Below, in pieces: positions 55,628 through 64,000 of a stretch of 64,000 nucleotides of DNA. This DNA is from Acheta domesticus (taxonomy: Eukaryota; Arthropoda; Insecta; Orthoptera; Gryllidae). The stretch spans positions 265,842,948 through 265,906,947 of the forward strand of contig JAHLJT010000631.1 of NCBI GenBank assembly GCA_031308135.1. The letters are read 5' to 3'. Within the stretch, counting starts at the first letter, position 1. Every line of letters starts with the position of its first letter. The notes beneath the pieces were generated by a model that saw only the letters and a program-made list of their open reading frames with translations, was not told the DNA's origin and searched no databases. The position numbers and the translations under genes are program-made.

Positions 55628-56060
55628 AATATTGTATACTTTGACCAATAATTTAGTTGATGAAGATCTATAATAATTTAGTTCATGAAGGTTATATTTT
55701 ATAAAGATTAACATCAATGCATATGTGCTGAGTTTTATTCTCGATGTTCCGAGTGTGTGAGTTCACTCATCTTTATGAAATAAATAAAGGTACATTATAT
55801 TTTTTACAGTTATTAGCACGCTTAGTTTAAACTCATCAGATTTTATGTAGTTATTATTATTCAATGCCAGATAATAACTGCAAAAAATGTAATATTTATT
55901 TATACGAAGATCTCCTGAAGATGAGCAAACTCACACGCTCAAAACGTCAAGAATTCAACTCAGCACATTTGCACTAAAGTTCATTTTTTGAAATAAAACC
56001 TTCATAAAAAAATATTGTTGACCTTCATCAAATAAATTATTCGACAAAATATACAATATT
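55628..56060. mobile_element. second inverted-repeat, hammerhead-like element (Penelope-like candidate)
   Basis: The left arm (55628-55778) and right arm (55912-56060) are reverse complements at roughly 75% identity by eye, sharing AATATTGTATA, AATAATTTA.TTGATGAAG, TGTGCTGAGTT and GATGAG..AACTCACAC. The spacer is about 130 bp. It is older than the 44311 element, and no target duplication was resolved. Each arm carries the eroded hammerhead-like core described separately. Confidence 0.55.
55915..55948 (+). ncRNA. hammerhead-like core, degenerate
   Basis: CTGAAGA (55915-55921) fits CUGANGA. One extra base precedes GAGC (55923-55926), which pairs with GCTC (55937-55940). AAAA then CGTC follows where GAAA-C-GTC is expected. 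In the minus-strand left arm the first box is damaged (ATAAAGA) but CTCGGAAC partly keeps the second, so the ancestor probably had both. Not expected to be active now. Confidence 0.3.
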
Positions 56061-56069
56061 TCAAACTAG

Positions 56070-56865
56070 AGGGTCATAAAGAGAATAATGAATCTCGTCA
56101 ATAAGTGCTGTTCGTTGTGCATTTACTACGACGTAAGTAAATGTTACATATTTCATTGCTTAGCAAAATATGGACATTAAATAATTTCAACAAATAAACA
56201 TGGCTATATGTGAAAAAAATATTTGAACTAATAAAATAGTAAAGTCAGCGTAATTTTCATTAGTATGTCATTAAATGGAATGTGTAGCATGTTGAATTTA
56301 GTAATTAAAAATATCATAACCCCTAATAGATGTGGGCTACTTCATTCCATGTAATGTCATTGCATTCTCCTGTATCAAATTACAGTCCAAATTATTTGCT
56401 TTAATTCCCTGTGACGTGATTTAAATTTCATTGTATTGCACTCATGCAGAGGCTTTCGTGCAGTTAATGTAGCTTAATTAGAGTAGATATACTTGAATAT
56501 TTTATGTGTTAGCTCCATAAATGTAGGAGATGTAAAATCATGTTCCCAAAATAAGTACTATGCAAAAAGTAGACTCATTAACATTTGCAATATAATATGT
56601 TCATTTACAACACATCTACCGAAGAATTATATCGGATGTCATCTGTAATAAGTAATCATATTTTTGTTGTGCATCTAAGAAGTTAAAATAATAATAGTCT
56701 GCTTGTTCAGCTCATATAAAACCGAGAAGACTCATTTACCAATTCAAGAATAATGCTCTGTAATACTAGACATTTTATTGACAAAAATTCTCTTCCCCGT
56801 ACCAAAGCAAAAACTCAGGGAAACTAGGGGCGCTACATCTGTATATACACTCGCATTATTTCTAA
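56070..56865. other. AT-rich DNA, nothing recognised
   Basis: No recognisable feature. Confidence 0.45.
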
Positions 56866-56869
56866 CTTT

Positions 56870-57960
56870 TTTAATTTTCCAAAAATTCAGGGAGATAAAC
56901 AAAAATGAGAAAGTGAGACCAGAGCGTTTCTTTTAAGTGTGCCTTGTTCTATATATAGGCAAAAAGTTAAAGAAAAAATTGAGAGCGATTACTCAGAAAA
57001 TACTTTTATATAATTTACATTAGTTTAAAAAACATACACGAAAGCATTTCGTTTCTTCCAATAATTGTGCATTACCTGTTTATAGATCTGAGTTTTTAAA
57101 ACAATTTTTGTTTAAGACAAAAACATCTGTCTACAAATTTAGAGTTTTGCAATGTTAACTTTTTGCAGTTTCAGAAAATACAGAGTTTGCAGGAAGGGAA
57201 TGAATTTAACATTTTTGATATATACGTGGAGGAAATTTCAAGAAAAAACTATGCAGACGTTTTTATAAAGTAATTGTTTAAAACTGTTTAAAAACTGCCA
57301 ATATTTCACGCAAAATTACGAAAAAAAACTAATATTTTAGAAAAAATGAACATGACCTGATTTGAAGATCTGCTTTTGAAGAACGTATTGTATGATGAAA
57401 AAAGTATTGTTCATTATCGTAATTGTAGGAAAACGCCGAAGAACTTTTATTTTCTGCAACTTTCAAAAAATCAGGGATTTTAACGAAAATGAGACCAGAG
57501 TCATTCTTTTAAACGTCCTTCACGTTATGCGAGAAAAACATTTAATGAAAGAATTGAAGACATTTTTGAAAACATTTTGAAAATATAATTGAGTCTGTAT
57601 GTAAAATGCCTCCCAAAATTAATATATCCGTTTCAAACTCGCAGGGTCTTCAATTCATTCAGATTGATCGGAAAATATGAATTTTGAAGAAAATCGTTTG
57701 AATGGTTTAGGCGGTAGCATTACCAACACACAGACGGAGGAATAAATGGGCAGAGAGACGGACAGATAAACGGTCTGCCGTCTATCGATTTTTCGATATC
57801 CACATAAAACATCAGACTACATAAAATGTTAGAGCAAGTAATTCACTCCATATTCGAAAAAGATTTACTCGTATTTTTTGTTACCAGGCAATAAGAGTTT
57901 TTATGTAAACAATTTGCTGTATTCTGGCTTACGATTAAAATGTTTTCTCTTCTAACAATA
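56870..57960. repeat. dispersed repeat family R, copy 3
   Basis: Shares GTTAAAGAAAAAATTGAGAG, the AAAATGCCTCCCAAAATTAA-type phrase, GATTGATCGGAAAATATGAA, GGTTTAGGCGGTAGC, CAGACGG / GACGGACAG and CCGTCTATCGATTTTT with 31640-33870. The 3' portion is more diverged. No coding capacity. Confidence 0.65.
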
Positions 57961-57964
57961 TAAG

Positions 57965-59755
57965 GCGAAAAAGTAAAAGGCGAATTTGATGCGTTTAACT
58001 TTGCGAGTATGGCAATGTTTGATTATTGTGTTCGTGCTTGTCATTAAATGTCTAACTTACCTTACGCATACATTATAGCGCGAAAACACATTTTCATCAC
58101 ATTAATGTGGACATTGCATACTATCGTATGAAAGTGTTTCACAGGAAAATTTTGACTTCTGGGTAAAACATGTAAATATCGTTAAGACCAGGAAAGATTA
58201 TTAACGAAGATTAAACCAAATGTTTGAAATCAGCCCCCGTTGCATTTTTCATGAATTTTAATACTTTTGTCAATATTAACCAGAAGAATTGAATTAAATA
58301 TTTTCTTTAAAAAGGCAATAACAACCTAAAGAATGGTATGCTACCAAACACTAAAGCTGCTGAAGCTGCTGTAAGTGGCAAAAGTCCAGAGACAGTACTG
58401 TGGAATATATATATATATTTTCTGTGTTTGGTTCTTAGTAAATCAAATATGTCAAAAACAAAAGCAAGAGCATGCATGAAAATACTTATTCACCCTCTAC
58501 ACTCTTATAACTTACAAAGGTGTTTACCTTTATCGATTATGTCAGTTTCGATCTTTTCCCCAATTATTCAAGCTCATTTCATTTTCGGTAACAGATGAAA
58601 GTTGAATGGACCACTTTTATGACAGTTATTTCTTTAGTTTCCTGTTGCTGTACCAACAATGTTCACATATATCCACAAAGAAGAGAAAGATTCCAAGAAA
58701 GAATTAGGAAAGAAACTTCTTTAACATACTTCGTGTTCATCTACCTTTGTGTGAACATCTCAATTTACAAAAGCACGCAAAGAATCTGCCCAATAAACCC
58801 CTAGGTATTTCGTCGTTGGTGGAGTTGTTTCACTTAAAACTCTCCTCCGAAGCTTGAAAACAAGGAACTACGTACCACTGCGACCGACTGTAAGAAAAAG
58901 TCCACCCATGTAAAAGCGGAGCATCCTCTTCTTTATTTCCAGAACAAGAAGAAAGCGCCGCGAAAGTTCGCAAACACAAAAATGAGCAAAAAATAAACTC
59001 TCTGCCAAGTAAGAGCGCATGCAGTTAAGAAGGTCGCCCGTGGCCATACTCGTTGCTAGCTTCGCCAAGGACGGCAAAGTACCGCCCACAAGGGGCAATT
59101 TGTGGCTCAGTTGAAGGTTTGTACAACTACTTTATTTCATCCTGTTGATTCTCAAAACCATCCGAAGGTTATTTTAAGTCAGTAAACACTGCATTAATGT
59201 TCTTACAATAGCATTTGTATGCTTCCAGTAACGGTTATTTTAAATATTCGTGTTCTTTTCTACCTATTTGCAAGATTCGCACCCGCAAATGTCGGTGTTT
59301 TTAAACCGAGATGACACGTACGGTCGAATATTTACTCATTTCGCGTCCATGCACACCTCAGCTTCTCTGCGGACGTGCTTCGGTATTTGATGAAGTCAAT
59401 TTCCCTGAATACATCGTTCTGGCTAATGGTGTGTAAAGAGCGTTTTTTTAAATACAACATTGTTAGTGGAGCTGCTACTACTAACTTCGTCAACAATATT
59501 GGTAAAAGTAATATAATAATTAAGCATCAAGTGAATGAATTAATGTTTAAATATGTGGGTAAATAATCATGCAAATAAGGCATATATTCATAAAACACTA
59601 TTTTCATTACTTCAAGCACAACGTTAATTCTCTATATAAATTACAATATTATGACATAAATCTGAAAACAGACTTCTCAGTTAACCATACAAGAAATAGT
59701 GTAACGTTTTTATTGATATCATTGTGAATACACTTGACATTTCCAGACTAAAAAA
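57965..59755. other. mostly AT-rich DNA, no gene recognised
   Basis: A less AT-rich stretch at 58860-59100 and short frames at 58338-58804 show no recognisable motif. Confidence 0.4.
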
Positions 59756-59759
59756 CCAA

Positions 59760-60480
59760 GACTAATCTAATAACTCGCCTCGTCGGTGACCTTGGTGGTT
59801 TTCTAGGAGGAGGGCCTGCCAGCTAGTCCGTGCATCCCGACTCGCGGGCGCTTGCCGGAGATTTCCAAACTCAAAGGAGGGTAAGTGAACGGGAGTTGAG
59901 TGAATTTAAGAGAACGGGAGTTTACCTCATAGTACGATCTCAAGTACGAGAGTGAGGACAGAATGGGGAAATAACCGCGATTCGTGATTCATTACTGAAC
60001 TCCTCCAGCTACGCCCCGGAACTGATGGAGGGAAACCATGAAAACAATAGGTAAGAGCGGTTGCCCTCTACGATTCCACCAAATCGCTTTATAGCCGGGT
60101 GTCATACCTGCCACCTCCCCTCGCGAAGAGTGAAGTTTTTAGATGCGCCCCCTTAAGTACACACCCCATCCAAGCCCTCCAATTAAAGCAAGAAGCCTAA
60201 AAAGAAATCTGCCCATCCCGTCCGAAACCACTCCTCTGCGGGCGTAGTCACCCGGAAGCTCCCCGGAGCAAGGTAGCTGCAGGAGCCTCCGCCGCCGCGC
60301 GTCTCTGCGCATCCGAGCGAGGCCCGCGGGGAATTGGATGCGGCGAGATCAGGCGCCCGCGGCGAGTGCGCGATTGCTTCCTCGGAAGAGGGGAAGAAAG
60401 CGCGCGGCTGAGCCCACAAGCGCACCGCCAGCGCACTGGGCCAAAATGAGGCCAAGGCCGCGAAAATAGACACGTGAATG
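59760..60480. other. GC-richer region with CpG islet
   Basis: 59780-60180 is balanced in composition, with a phrase ATCGCTTTATAGCCGGGTG near 60085. 60200-60475 is CG-dense. No gene recognised. Confidence 0.4.
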
Positions 60481-60497
60481 AAAGAAAACAAATAAAT

Positions 60498-60737
60498 AAA
60501 TAAGTAAATAAGTAAATAAGTAAATAAGTAAATAAGTAAATAAGTAAATAAGTAAATAAGTAAATAAGTAAATAAGTAAATAAGTAAATAAGTAAATAAG
60601 TAAATAAGTAAATAAGTAAATAAGTAAATAAGTAAATAAGTAAATAAGTAAATAAGTAAATAAGTAAATAAGTAAATAAGTAAATAAGTAAATAAGTAAA
60701 TAAGTAAATAAGTAAATAAGTAAATAAGTAAATAAGT
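60498..60737 (+). repeat. (AAATAAGT)n microsatellite, about 30 units
   Basis: An almost perfect 8-bp array preceded by a few AAAT units. Minus frames of 164-196 codons repeat a hydrophobic L/I/Y/F/T phrase and are artefacts of the array, not membrane proteins. Confidence 0.97.
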
Positions 60738-60749
60738 ATCATAGTAGGG

Positions 60750-61040
60750 TCGGATTAATTCGACTTTGGCCACCTAGAGGTCCCTAACCCGGGACCTGTT
60801 TTTATTATTCTCGCCGGGGTGTACGGGAGATATGAGGCAAGCATTGCATATTTTCAACACCGTATCCAACGTATTTGACCTGCCTAAGCATTTCTCTTGG
60901 CCCTCAACTATAGAAACTAAGACGATTCTGTTAGAAAGCTACAATTGTCTTTTGGTTCCAACCGGGATCATGACCCAGGATGGCACAACGCTGGCCAGGA
61001 GTCACTCACATCGGGCTACAAATAAATCAATAAATAGAAT
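60750..61040. other. mixed-composition segment, possible retroposon
   Basis: Contains GGTTCCAACCGGGATCATG (60954-60972) and ends with CGGGCTACAAATAAATCAAT, a tail-like end. It may be a decayed SINE, but no A box or duplication was found. Confidence 0.2.
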
Positions 61041-61044
61041 AGAA

Positions 61045-62725
61045 ATAGAGAATTACTATGTAATTTTGATAAACAATAAGTCTTCCTCTTTAATTCAATG
61101 TGAACCGAAATGAATAAACTGTGGCACACTATCAATAAAAGCATGAAAAGTTAAAAAGTGTATATTTAGTTTTGACCTGTAATGCAAAAATGCGTCTTAC
61201 TGTATACACCTGAAGTGAATCGCATTGAGTCGGACGCCGCATCAAAAGAATATGACTATTCTACAAGATCTTTCTTTGATGTAGAATACTCGTACATTTT
61301 TTGGGCAACTGTGAAACAAAATAGGGGATTACCACTCCCAAAAAAAATTCACCGACCTATTTAATTTTGAGTTATGCTTTTCACAATTCTGGTTTCTGGA
61401 TAAATGAGACCGATCTAGAAACCACAATTGTAAAACAATTAACCTAAAATACCTATCAAAAGGTAACTCAAAATTTAAAATCTTCAAGTTAATTGTAGGT
61501 TGTATGAAAACAAGAAAACGTAAAATACACTTTATTTCATTTTTATCGCATAAAATTCAAGGCAATAATATTGTGTTTTATCTTTACACTCATCACTATC
61601 CACAGGTTTTGGTACACCACAGTACACGCAACACCTCGAGACCACTATGATCTCAAAGCACCACCATTCTGTTTTCAAAGTTTGACTGTTATTTGCCTTA
61701 GTTGTATTACAATAAGATTATATGAAAATATGATGAAAATTAAGGGAAAAGACAGAAAGTGAATATCTAGAGTAACAACATAGATTGTATCGACCATCTG
61801 AAACTACGCCAATAACATTATTTGCTATTGCATAAAAAATACTTGGTAAGAGAGGAGTTTCGAAGTAGATACATTGAAATACTCCTTAGATTCTTGGAAT
61901 ATAGCGGGAGAGAAGAAGAAAAAGGTGATATTAAACACCCATTTTTTGCAAATATGGGTTCAATGAAGTCTGAGAAGAAGAACAAGAAAGCACGATGCTT
62001 CTTCTAAAGCAGCCATCTGGGGACCAAAGGAATGCGAAGGTAAGGAATCGGAAAGTTTATAAAGTTTGAAAACGGCGAATGCAAATAGCCTAAAGTGCCG
62101 CACGGAATTAATTGTTCGCGTAGATTACAAAACTTATTTGAATTCCTTCTTCTTTCAGGAGAAATATTGTATTCTTCCTGGAATACTAATCTGTAATTTT
62201 AATTAAAGTTTAAGCTCGTAAATAACAAACAAAAATTCTACCTCATAAAACTGGTGAATTTTTTTCTGTTTTCTTACTATTTAACTGATACCCTAAATCG
62301 TTAAAAAATTTACACCTCGTCAATTTTAAACCCCATACATACATTTTTCATTAATAATTGCCAATCCTCTTCGATGCAAATGCAGACATTTTGGAATTAT
62401 TTAGTACAAGAGGTTTGTGTGTTTGAGTTCCTACTGCCTCGATGATAACAATTTTTTTACAGCCGTTTTACAAACACACATTTCATTGAAAGAGGTGTAT
62501 CTGTATTGCCAACAAATAAGTGTGTTTTGAAATTTTCAACCCTCTAAGTTAAGAAGGAATATAAAATTTAAAAAAAGGTGGCTTTAGGTACACTATGAGA
62601 AACTGATAGGTCTAATTTAGAAAAATGTAAAGAAAAGGCAATTAATTGAAGCAATATTCATACATTTTATTAAGTTAACTTTTTATTTACTGCTTTAAAG
62701 TAAGAAATACGTACGTTTTGTGTGT
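61045..62725. other. AT-rich DNA, nothing recognised
   Basis: About 1.7 kb of plain AT-rich DNA with short unremarkable frames. Confidence 0.45.
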
Positions 62726-62729
62726 TAAT

Positions 62730-62840
62730 ATTTATTTATTTATTTGTCAAAAAACAGTAAAAACTGTATATGACGGGTGGGGAAAGAAATTTATCTGCGC
62801 ACATTTTCTTGAGGGCCAGAATTAAAAAAAATAAAAAAAT
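62730..62840 (-). mobile_element. LINE family 2 3'-terminal fragment, minus strand
   Basis: Minus-strand reading gives GGCCCTCAAGAAAATGTGCG, CAGATAAATTTCTTTCCCC, TATACAGTTTTTACTG, TTTTTTGACAAATAAATAAA, nearly identical to 54075-54170. Only about 110 bp of the element remains. Confidence 0.82.
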
Positions 62841-62959
62841 ATAGTATTGTAGGAAAATAAGTGCAATTCCGAAATGATGTTTTACAATTTGATGGTAATA
62901 AATGTTACTACTTTGTAATGTTTCCAAGCTATGATACTCATTAAAGAATCCAGGATTGA

Positions 62960-63160
62960 AGGCAACCAAATGCGATCGCGCTCTGCCTTGTGGGGAGTTC
63001 TACCACGCGTGAGGTGAGCGAACAAAGGCGGCGCGGGACGGAGGGAGGGCCAGAGACACTGGGAGCGGTGCGGAGTGGTGCAGTTCCCTCCCAGGCTCGC
63101 AGGCAGTAATTTTACGTTTAGTGTCACCAGCGGGAGTCCGTGGCACGTCGAAATCAGCTC
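62960..63160. other. CpG-containing islet
   Basis: GC-richer stretch between two LINE tails. No gene or motif recognised. Confidence 0.35.
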
Positions 63161-63167
63161 TCCACGC

Positions 63168-63243
63168 AATTTATTTATTTATTTATTTGTCAAAAAACAG
63201 TAAAAACTGTATATGACGTGTAGAGAAAGAGATTTATCTGCGC
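63168..63243 (-). mobile_element. LINE family 2 3'-terminal fragment, 76 bp, minus strand
   Basis: Minus-strand reading gives GCGCAGATAAATCTCTTTCT, TATACAGTTTTTACTG, TTTTTTGACAAATAAATAAA. CGCAATT occurs at both borders (63165-63171, 63241-63247), a possible short duplication. This is an extreme 5' truncation. Confidence 0.8.
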
Positions 63244-63249
63244 AATTGA

Positions 63250-64000
63250 TCTTCCCGCCACGAGAGAACACTAAGTAGTCAAAGGCAGCCTGAACGCTTT
63301 TGCGCTTTGCACATGAAATGCGATTAGGCAGGATTTAGATCAACAAATTTCTAACATTTGTTGTTATTTTTAATTTTTAAATTTACTGTTGTTTTTCTGT
63401 GAGTATCCTCTTTTCTGTATGCGATTCCACCACGTTCGAAAACGGTGGGGTTAATACAAATAGTTTCCTTTTCCGATGCTAGTTGCGCTGGAAAGCTCGT
63501 GGCATGCCACGGTGCCTTGACATCACTGCTCTAAGGAAAAGGCAAATAGCATATGTTCAAGCTTTGATCGCTTGGGAGGAATCGACATCAAACGAAGCTC
63601 CCTGAATCCCAAAAGCTCTGGAAGGGAAGATGGAAGAAATCGAGAAAAATCGTATCTATGACATGGTCATTGCTTTGGTAAGGTTATATCTATGGCAACG
63701 AAGGCACGGTGATGTTGAAGGAAAACAAAGGTTGAAAGGAGGTACGTGGTGAAATGGTGTCTAGAAGTAGAGGAGAATAAAATATTGTCCAATGGTCTAA
63801 AATGACGTCTAAGCAACACAAAGATTTTACCCATTGTCCCTCCGTGCCTTTTATTGAGGTGGAACTGTCTGTAAAAATATCAGATTTCGATTAATTGTTA
63901 GCATGATAGTTCCAATAAATTATTTCATGGTCCGTTTCATGCTGTAGGCTATCCTTGCTTTAACATTATCAATAGATCAGCAAATATACTGTCAAAAATA
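63250..64000. other. no gene recognised
   Basis: Mixed composition. A palindromic GTGGCATGCCAC lies near 63501. No coding or repeat signature. Confidence 0.4.

Noticed and set aside
60183..60773. Hydrophobic 196-codon frame resembling a multi-span membrane protein
   Set aside because: It is the translation of the (AAATAAGT)n array. The repeat period, not selection, explains the hydrophobicity.
60831..61113. 93-codon frame after the microsatellite as a gene
   Set aside because: No recognisable domain. The segment looks more like a decayed retroposon ending in an AAAT-type tail.

Overview
This window looks like intergenic or intronic DNA from a large, repeat-rich animal genome, most likely an insect. 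The basis is an AT-rich background with scattered CpG-rich islets, 5'-truncated non-LTR retrotransposons, tRNA-derived SINEs whose tails copy a LINE 3' end, and hAT-type short DNA elements. I cannot name the species. I found no convincing host protein-coding gene, rRNA, canonical tRNA or CRISPR array. The only protein-like reading frames are C-terminal scraps of retrotransposon ORF2. The very long open frames (up to about 1,450 codons) lie in GC-rich tandem arrays that lack stop codons and are not genes.

Layout. 1-9.2 kb: G-rich minisatellite (2.5-3.0 kb), a palindrome plus 75-bp tandem repeat (6.6-6.9 kb), and a SINE with an internally multiplied module (7.6-8.5 kb). 11-22.6 kb: two related non-LTR 3' ends with perfect target-site duplications (11.3 and 19.3 kb), two SINE-A copies, a 27-bp minisatellite next to a SINE tail, and three hAT-like elements. 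26.2-28.8 kb: a 1.8-kb GGGGC-type array inside a CpG islet, then a purine-rich/pyrimidine-rich switch. 31.6-35 kb: a degenerate repeat family of about 350 bp, then a 16-bp minisatellite within a CpG islet. 36-44.6 kb: a second SINE type, a CR1/L2-like LINE end, a CGTCR array, another copy of the 350-bp family, a SINE-A copy, and a Penelope-like inverted repeat with a hammerhead-like core and a 12-bp duplication. 47-53 kb: a SINE-A copy, then a 4.2-kb satellite whose two zones (128 bp = 8 x 16, and 16-mers with a 640-bp longer period) share one 16-bp ancestor. 53.4-64 kb: a second CR1/L2-like end, a cruciform-prone cluster, a second hammerhead-like inverted repeat, a third copy of the 350-bp family, an 8-bp microsatellite array, and two short LINE tails.

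How the parts relate. SINE-A and LINE family 1 share a 3'-terminal hairpin motif, as expected if the SINE borrows that LINE's reverse transcriptase. Element tails appear to seed simple repeats. The G-rich minisatellites all lie in or beside CpG islets and all carry G on the + strand. Several islets contain short AT cores (ATAAA, TTTATT) in CpG-rich sequence, which would fit regulatory elements, but that is inference.
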